From contig NZ_JAZIFY010000001.1 in the NCBI RefSeq assembly GCF_036634195.1, forward strand, positions 3,854,501 to 3,918,500: a stretch of 64,000 bases of DNA, read 5' to 3'. The notes beneath the pieces are model-generated. The model searched no databases. It was not told the origin of the DNA and worked only from the letters and a program-made list of their open reading frames with translations. Shown here piece by piece: positions 24,686 to 32,908 of this stretch; position 1 is the first letter of the stretch; each line of letters begins with the position of its first letter. The stretch is from Streptomyces sp. P9-A4. Lineage in GTDB: Bacteria; Actinomycetota; Actinomycetes; Streptomycetales; Streptomycetaceae. Made by a program: the position numbers and the translations under genes.

Positions 24686-25553
24686 GGAGTGGATGTGCCG
24701 GGGGATCACCTGGGCCGGCGGTGCCCCCGGGCTGCGCTGGCGGGGCGGCCGGGTCAGCGCCCTCACCTACGGGCAGGACCTCGCCTTCCGCGCCGTCGGC
24801 ATCCGGCGCTGCCCCGGCGCCCGGGGGAACCCCTGTCCCGTGCACGCCGCCGTCCCCGGACGGGCCACCGGCGGGCGCTGCCCCGAGTGCGCTCGGCTCG
24901 ATCGGGCCCACTCCGTCGCCGCCGACACCTTCCTGGACGATCCGCAGCCCTACCGGGTGTACCTGGCCTGGTTCGGGCCCGGCATGACCAAGGTCGGCAT
25001 CACCGCCGAGGCCCGGGGCGGCGCCCGCCTCCTCGAACAGGGCGCCGTCACCTTCAGCTGGCTCGGGCGGGGGCCGCTGATGGCCGCCCGCCGTACCGAG
25101 GAGGTCCTGCGCCACGCGCTCGGCGTCCCCGACCGGGTGGCGTACGAACGGAAGCGGGCGGCCCGGCACGCCCTGCCGCCCGCCGGGGACCGGGCCCGGG
25201 AGGTCGAGGAGCTGTACCTCCGCGCCCGTGCGGTCGGCGGCTGGACCGAGACCCTGGAACCGCTGGACTTCGCACCGCAGGACCACGCCGGGGCCTTCGG
25301 GCTCACCGGGCTGCCGCCGCTCGCCGGTACCGTCGCCGAGCTCGTCGACGGGGGTGTCGTCACCGGGCGGCTGCTCGCCGCCGCCGGGCCCGATCTGCAT
25401 CTGCTCGCCCCCGACGGGCGCTGCCTCGCCCTGGACACGCGGCTGATGGGCGGGTGGGCGCTCCGGAGCGCGGGGGAGGGGGCCGCCTTCTCCGTCCCCG
25501 TGACGGACGTGGCGCCCGCCGTCGACCCGAGCGCGCAGGGAGAGCTTTTCTGA
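24684..25553 (+). CDS. DUF2797 family protein
   Basis: A 289-residue protein beginning VEWMCRGITW. It has a Cys-containing N-terminus, CPGARGNPCPVHAAVPGRATGGRCPECARLD (a likely zinc site), then YRVYLAWFGPGMTKVGITAE and TEEVLRHALGVPDRVAYERK. These are hallmarks of DUF2797, whose central region resembles a GIY-YIG-like fold (V-Y-L-A-x-F..K-V-G-I-T). Whether it is a nuclease is unknown. The start at GTG 24684 was chosen because the frame upstream is the 45-bp duplication; an ATG lies three codons later. Confidence 0.78.
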   Translation: MEWMCRGITWAGGAPGLRWRGGRVSALTYGQDLAFRAVGIRRCPGARGNPCPVHAAVPGRATGGRCPECARLDRAHSVAADTFLDDPQPYRVYLAWFGPGMTKVGITAEARGGARLLEQGAVTFSWLGRGPLMAARRTEEVLRHALGVPDRVAYERKRAARHALPPAGDRAREVEELYLRARAVGGWTETLEPLDFAPQDHAGAFGLTGLPPLAGTVAELVDGGVVTGRLLAAAGPDLHLLAPDGRCLALDTRLMGGWALRSAGEGAAFSVPVTDVAPAVDPSAQGELF

Positions 25554-25644
25554 CGCGGTGCCCCCGCCGCCACCGCGTAAAGACTTGGATCCCTTTCCCC
25601 GGGCGCCGTGGACATCCCCGGCCCCGTCCCGCGAGGGTGATCGC

Positions 25645-25980
25645 ATGACTCCCCAGCTGGTGGCGGGCCTCGAACCGCCCTACTACACAGCCGTGTTCAC
25701 CTCCGTCCGGCCCGATGCCCCCGAGGGATACGCCGAGACGGCCGCCGAACTGCGCGAGGTGGTCGGTGCCGTGCCCGGGTTCCTCGGCTACGAGTCCGCC
25801 CGGACCCCCGGCGGCATCGGCATCACCGTCGCCTACTTCCGCGACCTGGAGGCGCTCGATGCCTGGCGGCTCGACACCCGGCACCAGGCGGCCAAGGCGC
25901 ACGGGCGGGAACACTGGTACGACAGCTACAGCGTCCACATCGGCAAGGTCGAGCGGAGTTACAGCTTTGAGCGCGAGTGA
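25645..25980 (+). CDS. Antibiotic-biosynthesis-monooxygenase-like protein
   Basis: A 111-residue ABM-type dimeric alpha/beta barrel. YYTAVFTSVRPDAPEGYAETAAELREVVGAVPGFLGYESAR gives the first half, and ITVAYFRDLEALDAWRLDTRHQAAKAHGREHWYDSYSVHIGKVER the second, with the conserved W and H. Related proteins often annotated as polyketide or heme mono-oxygenases act on small aromatic substrates or have no known activity. The 3' end overlaps the start of the amidohydrolase by 14 bp, so the two are probably co-translated. Confidence 0.85.
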   Translation: MTPQLVAGLEPPYYTAVFTSVRPDAPEGYAETAAELREVVGAVPGFLGYESARTPGGIGITVAYFRDLEALDAWRLDTRHQAAKAHGREHWYDSYSVHIGKVERSYSFERE

Positions 25981-26878
25981 CAGCAGCCAGAGCGGCCACA
26001 GCAGTGAGGGCAGTGACATCAAGGCTCTTCTCGACCGGCTCGGGATTCCCGGGCTCGTCGACGTGCACACGCACTTCATGCCGCAGAACGTCCTCGACAA
26101 GGTCTGGGCCTACTTCGACGCCGTCGGTCCCCTGACCGGCCTGGAGTGGCCCATCACCTACCGCGAGGAGGAGGACCGTCGGCTCGCCCTCCTGCGCGGG
26201 TTCGGCGCGGTCGCCTTCACCGCGATGCTCTACCCGCACAAGCCCGGCATGGCGGCCTGGCTGAACTCCTGGGCCGCCGACTTCGCCGCGCGTACCCCCG
26301 ACTGCCTCCACACCGCGACCTTCTTCCCCGAACCGGGCGTCGACGGATACGTCCGGGACGCGCTGGCAGCCGGTGCCCGGGTCTTCAAGGTGCACCTCCA
26401 GGTCGGCGGCTTCGACCCGGCCGAAACCCTGCTGGACGCCGTGTGGGGCACCCTCGCCGACAGCGGGACCCCGGTCGTCGTGCACTGCGGCTCCGGACCC
26501 ACCCCGGGTGCCTTCACCGGCCCCGGGCCGATGGGGCGGGTGCTCGCCCGCCACCCCCGACTGCGCGTGATCGTCGCCCATATGGGGATGCCGGAGTACG
26601 GGGAGTTCCTCGATCTCGCCCAGCGGTACGAGGGCGTCCACCTCGACACCACCATGGCCTTCACCGACTTCAGCGAGCGGCTCGCACCCTTCCCCGAGCG
26701 GGAACTCAAGCGGCTCGTGGAGCTCGGAGACCGGATCCTCCTCGGCTCCGACTTCCCGAACATCCCGTATCCGTACGTACACCAGCTCCACGCCCTGGAA
26801 CGCCTCGGGCTCGGGGACGACTGGCTCCGGGCGGTCCTGTACGAGAACGGGGCCGCGTTGTTTCACGTGAAACGCTGA
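25967..26878 (+). CDS. Amidohydrolase-family metal-dependent hydrolase
   Basis: A 303-residue TIM-barrel hydrolase of the ACMSD-like amidohydrolase family. Metal ligands are visible: DVHTHF (H-x-H), VVVHCGSGPT, IVAHMG and GSDFPNIPYP. The reaction may be a decarboxylation or C-C/C-N hydrolysis of a ring-cleavage product; the substrate is unknown. The only in-frame start is TTG 25967, overlapping the monooxygenase-like gene. The final codons (FHVKR) are encoded by a parS-like palindrome. After the stop, CCCTGAGGCCGC is repeated, giving two more in-frame TGAs. Confidence 0.85.
   Translation: MSASDSSQSGHSSEGSDIKALLDRLGIPGLVDVHTHFMPQNVLDKVWAYFDAVGPLTGLEWPITYREEEDRRLALLRGFGAVAFTAMLYPHKPGMAAWLNSWAADFAARTPDCLHTATFFPEPGVDGYVRDALAAGARVFKVHLQVGGFDPAETLLDAVWGTLADSGTPVVVHCGSGPTPGAFTGPGPMGRVLARHPRLRVIVAHMGMPEYGEFLDLAQRYEGVHLDTTMAFTDFSERLAPFPERELKRLVELGDRILLGSDFPNIPYPYVHQLHALERLGLGDDWLRAVLYENGAALFHVKR
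26859..26874. promoter_or_regulatory. parS-like ParB binding site inside a coding region
   Basis: TGTTTCACGTGAAACG matches the bacterial parS consensus TGTTTCACGTGAAACA at 15 of 16 positions and contains the perfect 14-bp palindrome GTTTCACGTGAAAC. It overlaps the last codons of the amidohydrolase gene. In Streptomyces many parS sites cluster around oriC and nucleate ParB before sporulation. Confidence 0.85.
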
Positions 26879-26943
26879 GCCCTGAGGCCGCCGTGCCCCT
26901 GAGGCCGCTGAGCCCCGGAACCCCTGAACCGCCCCGGGCCTTT

Positions 26944-26960
26944 CTCAGGGAATTCACAGG
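26944..26960 (+). promoter_or_regulatory. Direct-repeat box upstream of response regulator
   Basis: CTCAGG (26944-26949) and CACAGG (26955-26960) are spaced 11 bp apart, the helical spacing of OmpR/PhoB-type boxes, and lie 44 bp before the response-regulator ATG. They resemble boxes at 29349-29381. Confidence 0.4.
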
Positions 26961-27003
26961 AAAGGGCAAGAGGCCTCTCAGCGGCGCCCGACAGCGTGGG
27001 CCC

Positions 27004-27783
27004 ATGACCGTCACCACACACCGCACGAGCACAAGCACGAGCACCGGCACCGGAGCCCGTACTGGCACCCGCGCCGAGCTGCTCCGGGCCGACGGAACCG
27101 CCGTCCGGGTCCTCGTCGTCGACGACGAGGACTCGCTCGCCGAGCTGCTCTCGATGGCCCTGCGGTACGAGGGCTGGCAGGTGCGCAGCGCGGGCGACGG
27201 GGCCGGGGCCCTGCGCACCGCACGCGAGTTCCGGCCCGATGCCGTGATCCTCGACATCATGCTCCCGGACGTCGACGGGCTGAGCCTGCTCGGGCGGATC
27301 CGGCGCGAGCTGCCCGACGTACCGGTGCTGTTCCTGACCGCGAAGGACGCCGTCGAGGACCGGATCGCCGGGCTCACGGCGGGCGGCGACGACTACGTCA
27401 CCAAGCCCTTCAGCCTGGAGGAGGTCGTGGCCCGGCTGCGCGGCCTCATCCGCAGGTCGGGGGCCGCGCTCGCGCGCAGCGAGTCGCTGCTCGTCGTCGG
27501 CGACCTCACCCTCGACGAGGACAGCCACGAGGTCACCCGGGAGGGGGTCTCCATCCACCTGACCGCGACCGAGTTCGAGCTGCTGCGCTATCTCATGCGC
27601 AATCCGCGGCGGGTGCTCAGCAAGGCGCAGATCCTCGACCGCGTCTGGTCGTACGACTTCGGCGGCCAGGCCAACGTCGTCGAGCTCTACATCTCCTACC
27701 TCCGGCGGAAGATCGACGCGGGGCGCGCCCCGATGATCCACACCCGGCGCGGGGCCGGATACCTGATCAAGCCGGGGGAGTAG
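27004..27783 (+). CDS. OmpR/PhoB-family response regulator
   Basis: A 259-residue response regulator. After a Thr/Ser/Gly-rich 35-residue N-terminal extension, the receiver has the acidic pair D40-D41, phospho-acceptor D84 (VILDIMLPDVDG), LTAKD and VTKPF. The C-terminal winged helix (about 160-257) has LTATEFELLRYLMRNPRRVLSKAQILDRVW and NVVELYISYLRRKID. It is followed after 6 bp by its cognate histidine kinase and then by two glycosyltransferase genes with similar DNA boxes, so it probably controls these cell-envelope genes. Confidence 0.92.
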   Translation: MTVTTHRTSTSTSTGTGARTGTRAELLRADGTAVRVLVVDDEDSLAELLSMALRYEGWQVRSAGDGAGALRTAREFRPDAVILDIMLPDVDGLSLLGRIRRELPDVPVLFLTAKDAVEDRIAGLTAGGDDYVTKPFSLEEVVARLRGLIRRSGAALARSESLLVVGDLTLDEDSHEVTREGVSIHLTATEFELLRYLMRNPRRVLSKAQILDRVWSYDFGGQANVVELYISYLRRKIDAGRAPMIHTRRGAGYLIKPGE

Positions 27784-27789
27784 CCACCG

Positions 27790-29301
27790 GTGTTCCGAGG
27801 TGCAGGGCGGCGGCCGTGGTCGCTGCGGACCCGTCTCGTCGTCTCGGCGGTCGCGCTGATCGCGGTCGTCGCGGCCGTCATCGGCACGGTCACGACGATC
27901 GCGTTCCGCTCGTACCTGTACGACCAGGCCGACGAGCAGGTCGACGGTCTCTCGCAGCGGGCCGCCGGGCCGCCGGCCGTCCTGCCCCTGCCCGATCCGG
28001 TCCGGGACCGGGAGCCGCTCGCCTTCCTCGGCGGCCCCGGGGTCCCGATCGGCACCGTCGGCGCCGTCGTCACCGACACCGGCGTCTCCTACGCCGGGTA
28101 CTCCACCGAGGAGAGCGGGGGCGGTGGGACGGGGCCCCGCTTCCCCACCAAGGCGCTCGACGAGGCCCAGCGGGCCGTGCTCGCGGCCGTCCCGCGCGAC
28201 GGCGAGCCGCACACCGTCGAGCTGCCCGGCGGCCTCGGCTCCTACCGGGTCGCGTACGCGGAGGGCAGCCACGGCACCTTCCTCACCGGCATCCCGCTCA
28301 CCGAGGTCGAGGACGCCCTCTCCACCCTCGTCCTGGTCGAGCTGAGCGTCACCGGCGCCGGGCTCTTCGCGGCCTCGCTCGCCGGGACCGTGCTCGTCCG
28401 GGTCGCCCTGCGGCCACTGCGGCGGGTCGCCGCCACCGCCGGTCAGGTCGCCAAGCTGCCGCTGCACAGCGGTGAGGTGGCGCTCCATCAGCGGGTCCCG
28501 GAGACGGAGGCCGACCCACGGACCGAGGTCGGACAGGTCGGCGCGGCCATCAACCGGATGCTCGACCACGTCCACTCGGCCCTCGACGCCCGTCAGCAGA
28601 GCGAGACCCGGGTCCGGCAGTTCGTCGCGGACGCCAGCCATGAGCTGCGCACCCCGCTCGCCTCGATCCGGGGGTACGCGGAGCTGACACGGCGAGGCCG
28701 GGAGGAGTGCGGGCCCGACACCCGGCACGCGCTCGGCCGGATCGAGTCGGAGGCGACCCGGATGACGGGCCTGGTGGAGGACCTGCTGCTGCTCGCCCGG
28801 CTCGACGCCGGTCGCCCGCTCTCGTACGGGACCACGGATCTCGTCCCGCTCGTGGTGGACGCGGTGAGCGACGCCCGCGCCGCCGGGCCCGAGCACCACT
28901 GGAGCCTCGAACTGCCCGAGGACGGCGGGACTCCGGTAAGGGCGGACGGCGCCCGGCTCCACCAGGTCCTCGTGAACCTGCTCGCCAACGCCCGTACGCA
29001 CACCCCGCCCGGCACGAAGGTCACCGCGAGGGTCCGTACGGGAACGGGCGCCATGACGGTGGAGGTCGAGGACGACGGTCCCGGCATCCCGTCCGGCCTG
29101 CTGCCCACCGTCTTCGAGCGGTTCGCGCGCGGCGACGCCTCCCGCTCCCGCAACGCCGGCTCCACCGGCCTCGGCCTCGCCATCGTCCGGGCTGTCGTGC
29201 TCGCGCACGGCGGCGAGGTGAGCGTCGAGAGCGCCCCGGGCCGGACGGTGTTCACCGTCCGGCTCCCGGCCGACCGGGCTTCCGGCGCGCATCCCCGCTG
29301 A
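27790..29301 (+). CDS. Sensor histidine kinase, two-TM
   Basis: A 503-residue membrane kinase starting at a GTG. TM1 is about 15-37 and TM2 about 183-207, flanking a 145-residue extracellular sensor region. HAMP-like linker, then the H-box ADASHELRTPLASI (phospho-accepting His about 284), N-box HQVLVNLLANARTHTP, G1 DDGPGI, F-box FERFARGDAS and G2 GLGLAI. All catalytic residues are present, so it should be active. The partner is the regulator just upstream. The last 29 bp plus stop are partly repeated downstream (GACCGGGCTTCCGGCGCGC at 29272-29290 and about 29300-29318). Confidence 0.93.
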   Translation: MFRGAGRRPWSLRTRLVVSAVALIAVVAAVIGTVTTIAFRSYLYDQADEQVDGLSQRAAGPPAVLPLPDPVRDREPLAFLGGPGVPIGTVGAVVTDTGVSYAGYSTEESGGGGTGPRFPTKALDEAQRAVLAAVPRDGEPHTVELPGGLGSYRVAYAEGSHGTFLTGIPLTEVEDALSTLVLVELSVTGAGLFAASLAGTVLVRVALRPLRRVAATAGQVAKLPLHSGEVALHQRVPETEADPRTEVGQVGAAINRMLDHVHSALDARQQSETRVRQFVADASHELRTPLASIRGYAELTRRGREECGPDTRHALGRIESEATRMTGLVEDLLLLARLDAGRPLSYGTTDLVPLVVDAVSDARAAGPEHHWSLELPEDGGTPVRADGARLHQVLVNLLANARTHTPPGTKVTARVRTGTGAMTVEVEDDGPGIPSGLLPTVFERFARGDASRSRNAGSTGLGLAIVRAVVLAHGGEVSVESAPGRTVFTVRLPADRASGAHPR

Positions 29302-29348
29302 CCGGGCTTCCGGCGCGCTTCTCCGTGGAACGCGGTTCCTGACACGCA

Positions 29349-29381
29349 CTCACAGGCGGCCCACAGCCTCGTCACACAGCC
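29349..29381 (+). promoter_or_regulatory. Three 11-bp direct repeats upstream of GT2 gene
   Basis: CTCACAGGCGG, CCCACAGCCTC and GTCACACAGCC follow each other with 11-bp period, ending 29 bp before the glycosyltransferase ATG. The arrangement is typical of an OmpR-family regulator site; the adjacent response regulator is the natural candidate. Confidence 0.5.
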
Positions 29382-29410
29382 GTGACAGCGGTCCTGGCGA
29401 GGGTCCTTCC

Positions 29411-30682
29411 ATGCGAACCCCAACGATCGCGGGGCCCACGTCCGGCGCCCTCCCCACCCGCGAACACCTGCCGGTGAGCGCCGCCGGGCGGCCCGTCCTC
29501 GACGTGGTGATCCCCGTCTACAACGAGGAGAAGGACCTGGAGCCGTGCGTCCGCCGGCTCCACGAACACCTCTCCCGGACCTTCCCGTACGGCTTCCGCG
29601 TCACCGTCGCCGACAACGCCTCCACCGACAGCACTCCCGCCGTCGCCGCCGGGCTCGCCGACGAGCTGCCCGAGGTGCGCTCCGTGCGCCTCGAACAGAA
29701 GGGGCGCGGGCGGGCGCTGCGGACGGTGTGGTCCGGCTCGGACGCGCCCGTCCTCGCCTATATGGACGTCGACCTTTCCACCGACCTCAACGCCCTGCTG
29801 CCGCTGGTCGCCCCGCTCATCTCGGGCCACTCCGACCTGGCGATCGGCTCCCGTCTGGCCCGCTCCTCGCGGGTGGTGCGCGGGCCGAAGCGGGAGTTCA
29901 TCTCCCGCGCGTACAACCTGATCCTGCGCGGCTCGCTCGCCGCCCGGTTCTCCGACGCGCAGTGCGGGTTCAAGGCGATACGGCGGGACGTCGCCGAGCG
30001 GCTGCTGCCGATGGTGGAGGACACCGGCTGGTTCTTCGACACCGAGCTGCTCGTCCTCGCCGAGCGGGCCGGGCTCCGCATCCACGAGGTGCCGGTCGAC
30101 TGGGTCGACGACCCCGACTCGACCGTGCACATCGTCAGCACGGCCACCGACGACCTGAAGGGCGTCTGGCGGGTGGGGAGGGCCCTCGCGACGGGTTCGC
30201 TGCCCCTCGACCGGCTGGCCAGGCCCTTCGGTGACGACCCCCGGGACCGTGAACTCAGCGGGGTGCCGGGCGGGCTCGCCCGGCAGCTGGTGGGCTTCTG
30301 CGTGGTCGGGGTGCTGTCCACGCTGTTCTATCTCGCCCTGTACTCGGCCTTCCGGCTCGGTGTCGGCCCGCAGTTCGCCAACGCGGGCGCCCTCCTCGTC
30401 TCCGCCCTCGCCAACACGGCGGCCAACCGGCGGCTCACCTTCGGCGTGCGGGGCCGCGACCGGGCCGTCCGCCACCAGGCGCAGGGGCTCGTCGTCTTCG
30501 CCATCGGCCTGGCGCTGACCAGCGGTTCGCTTGCGGCCCTCGGCGCCGCGACGGGCGACCCCGCGCACTCGACCGAACTCGCCGTTCTGGTCGTCGCCAA
30601 CCTCGCCGCGACCGTCCTGCGCTTCCTCCTCTTCCGGCTCTGGGTCTTCCCCGAGCGGCACACCACAAGGAACGAACGATGA
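29411..30682 (+). CDS. GT2 glycosyltransferase with C-terminal GtrA domain
   Basis: A 423-residue protein. The N-terminal GT-A domain (about 28-250) is like dolichol-phosphate glycosyltransferases: DVVIPVYNEEKDLEPCVRRL, VADNASTDSTP, YMDVDLSTDL (metal-binding DxD), DAQCGFKAIRRD. The C-terminal part (about 285-410) has four membrane helices of a GtrA domain (FCVVGVLSTLFYLALYSAF ... NAGALLVSALANTAANRRLTF). It likely makes polyprenyl-phosphate-sugar and helps flip it. It overlaps by 4 bp the next gene, a GT39-like transferase that would use this donor. Confidence 0.92.
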   Translation: MRTPTIAGPTSGALPTREHLPVSAAGRPVLDVVIPVYNEEKDLEPCVRRLHEHLSRTFPYGFRVTVADNASTDSTPAVAAGLADELPEVRSVRLEQKGRGRALRTVWSGSDAPVLAYMDVDLSTDLNALLPLVAPLISGHSDLAIGSRLARSSRVVRGPKREFISRAYNLILRGSLAARFSDAQCGFKAIRRDVAERLLPMVEDTGWFFDTELLVLAERAGLRIHEVPVDWVDDPDSTVHIVSTATDDLKGVWRVGRALATGSLPLDRLARPFGDDPRDRELSGVPGGLARQLVGFCVVGVLSTLFYLALYSAFRLGVGPQFANAGALLVSALANTAANRRLTFGVRGRDRAVRHQAQGLVVFAIGLALTSGSLAALGAATGDPAHSTELAVLVVANLAATVLRFLLFRLWVFPERHTTRNER

Positions 30683-32820
30683 CCATCGTGTCCACCCCCG
30701 CCCCGGCCTCTGCCGCGCCGGGAAGCGGCCGGGCCGCCCGTCTGCTGCGCGGTCGCGCCGACGACGCGCCCTGGGTCCGGCCCGCCTTCCTCGGCCTCCT
30801 GGCCGTGACCGCCGTGTTCTACCTCTGGAACCTGAGCGCCTCCGGTTACGCCAACTCCTTCTACTCGGCGGCCGTCCAGGCGGGCGGCGAGAGCTGGAAG
30901 GCCTTCTTCTTCGGCTCGCTCGACGCGGCCAACGCCATCACCGTCGACAAGCCGCCGGCCGCCCTCTGGCCGATGGCGCTCTCGGTCCGCCTCTTCGGCC
31001 TCGGCTCCTGGCAGATCCTGGTGCCCGAGGTGCTGATGGGCGTGGGCACGGTCGCCGTGCTCCACGCGGCCGTCCGGCGGAGGTTCGGCGCGGGCGCGGG
31101 TCTGCTCGCGGGCGCGGTGCTCGCGCTGACGCCCGTCGCCGCGCTGATGTTCCGCTTCAACAACCCGGACGCGCTGCTCGCGCTGCTCATGACGGTCGCC
31201 GTGTACTGCGTGCTGCGCGCCCTGGAGCGGGACCGGGGCGCGGCGAAGTGGCTGGTGTGGGCTGGGGTGGCGTTCGGTTTCGCGTTCCTCGCGAAGACGC
31301 TCCAGGCGTTCCTGATCGTGCCGCCGCTCGCCCTCGTGTACCTGGTGTGCGCGCCCGGCGGCTTCGGGCGGCGGCTCGGCCGGCTCGCCCTGGGCGGGCT
31401 CGCGATGCTGGTGTCGGCGGGCTGGTGGGTGGCCCTGGTGGAGCTGTGGCCCGCGTCCTCCCGCCCGTACGTCGGCGGCTCGCAGAACAACAGCTTCCTG
31501 GAGCTGACCTTCGGCTACAACGGCCTCGGCCGGATCAACGGCAACGAGACCGGCAGCGTCGGCGGTGGCGGTCGTGGCGGTGGCCAGGGCGGCGGCTGGG
31601 GCGAGACCGGCATCGGCCGGATGTTCAACGACTCGGTCGGCGGCCAGATCTCCTGGCTGCTTCCGGCCGCGCTGATCCTGCTCGTCGCGGGGCTCGTCGT
31701 GACCTGGCGGGCGCCCCGTACGGACACGGCCCGCTCGGCGTTCCTGGTGTGGGGCGGCTCGCTGCTGATCACGCTCGCCGTGTTCAGCTTCATGGCCGGC
31801 ATCTTCCACGAGTACTACACCGTCGCCCTGGCCCCGTACCTCGCGGCGCTCGTCGGCATGGGCGCGGCCGTGCTCTGGGAGGAACGCACCCGGCCGCTCG
31901 CCTCGGTGACCCTCGCGGTGACGGTGGCGGTGACCGCGTACTGGGGCTGGGCCCTCCTCGGGCGTACGCCGGAGTGGCAGCCGTGGCTGCGCTGGGCGGT
32001 CCTGGCGGCGGGCGCGGTGGCCGCGCTCGGGCTGCTGTTCGCGGGCCGGGTGGACCGGCGGATCGGGCTCGGGGCCGCGGGCCTGGGCCTGGCGGCGGGG
32101 CTCGCGGGGCCGTTCGCGTACACCCTGGCGACGGTGGACTCCGGGCACCAGGGCTCGATCGTGACGGCGGGCCCGGCGGGAGCCGCGATGGGCGGCCGCC
32201 CGGGTGGCGGCCGGATGTTCGAAGGCGGCGGGATGATGCCGCCAGGCTTCCAGGGCGGCCGTATGCCCGGCGGCCGGATCCCTGGAGGCCAGGGCGGCCA
32301 GATGCCCGGCGGCCAGCTGCCCGGAGGTCAGGGCCAGGGGCGCGGGATGCCCGCCGGAACCCCGCCCGGTGGCGCCGTCCCGGAGGCCTTCGGCCCCGGT
32401 GGCAACCAGCGCCCCGGCGCCGGCGGCATGGGCGGTCTCCTGAACGGCGCGAGCGTCGGTGCGCAGGCGAAGGCCGCGCTCCTCGCGGACGCCGGCGACT
32501 ACACCTGGGTCGCGGCCACCGTCGGCGCCCAGAACGCGGCCAGCTACCAGCTCGCCACCGAGAAGCCGGTCATGGCGATCGGCGGCTTCAACGGCAGCGA
32601 CCCGTCCCCGACGCTCGCTCAGTTCAAGCGGTACGTCGCCGAGGGCCGGATCCACTACTTCATCGGCGGCGGTGAGGGCGGCGGCGGTGAGACCGGCGGT
32701 CGCACGGGCGGCGGCGGTCCCGGCGGCGGCAACTCGGAGATCTCCACCTGGGTCGCGGAGACCTTCCAGAAGGTCACGGTCGGCGGCGCCACCTTCTACG
32801 ACCTGACGCGGGAGAAGTAG
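30679..32820 (+). CDS. GT39-like membrane glycosyltransferase
   Basis: A 713-residue polytopic protein of the ArnT/PMT_2 type. About eight to ten membrane helices lie in the N-terminal 480 residues, with the first extracytoplasmic loop motif SFYSAAVQAGGESWKAFFFGSLDAANAITVDKPP and the conserved Asp/Glu expected for polyprenyl-phosphate-sugar donors. Two unusual Gly-rich inserts occur: GGGGRGGGQGGGWG (about 295-308) and a Gly/Pro/Met/Gln-rich stretch (about 500-590) before a C-terminal globular domain. It is coupled to the GT2-GtrA gene by an ATGA overlap, so donor synthesis and transfer are paired. Confidence 0.9.
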   Translation: MTIVSTPAPASAAPGSGRAARLLRGRADDAPWVRPAFLGLLAVTAVFYLWNLSASGYANSFYSAAVQAGGESWKAFFFGSLDAANAITVDKPPAALWPMALSVRLFGLGSWQILVPEVLMGVGTVAVLHAAVRRRFGAGAGLLAGAVLALTPVAALMFRFNNPDALLALLMTVAVYCVLRALERDRGAAKWLVWAGVAFGFAFLAKTLQAFLIVPPLALVYLVCAPGGFGRRLGRLALGGLAMLVSAGWWVALVELWPASSRPYVGGSQNNSFLELTFGYNGLGRINGNETGSVGGGGRGGGQGGGWGETGIGRMFNDSVGGQISWLLPAALILLVAGLVVTWRAPRTDTARSAFLVWGGSLLITLAVFSFMAGIFHEYYTVALAPYLAALVGMGAAVLWEERTRPLASVTLAVTVAVTAYWGWALLGRTPEWQPWLRWAVLAAGAVAALGLLFAGRVDRRIGLGAAGLGLAAGLAGPFAYTLATVDSGHQGSIVTAGPAGAAMGGRPGGGRMFEGGGMMPPGFQGGRMPGGRIPGGQGGQMPGGQLPGGQGQGRGMPAGTPPGGAVPEAFGPGGNQRPGAGGMGGLLNGASVGAQAKAALLADAGDYTWVAATVGAQNAASYQLATEKPVMAIGGFNGSDPSPTLAQFKRYVAEGRIHYFIGGGEGGGGETGGRTGGGGPGGGNSEISTWVAETFQKVTVGGATFYDLTREK

Positions 32821-32856
32821 CCCGGAAAACAAATCCCTATACAGCGTAAGAGAGTC

Positions 32857-32897
32857 CTTGTACGGTGTACGAGTCTCGGCCTCGTACACCGTATAAG
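32857..32897 (+). promoter_or_regulatory. Inverted-repeat operator of the MFS gene
   Basis: CTTGTACGGTGTACGAG (32857-32873) and its near-perfect complement (32881-32897) are separated by 7 bp; 13-bp inner arms are exact. Located 12-52 bp before the MFS start, it is the likely site of the TetR protein encoded at 34444-35217. Confidence 0.75.
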
Positions 32898-32908
32898 GAG
32901 TCCCCTCC

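Noticed and set aside
26859..26874. Ordinary regulatory palindrome for the response regulator
   Set aside because: The sequence matches the parS consensus almost perfectly and lies inside the preceding gene, 130 bp from the regulator start.
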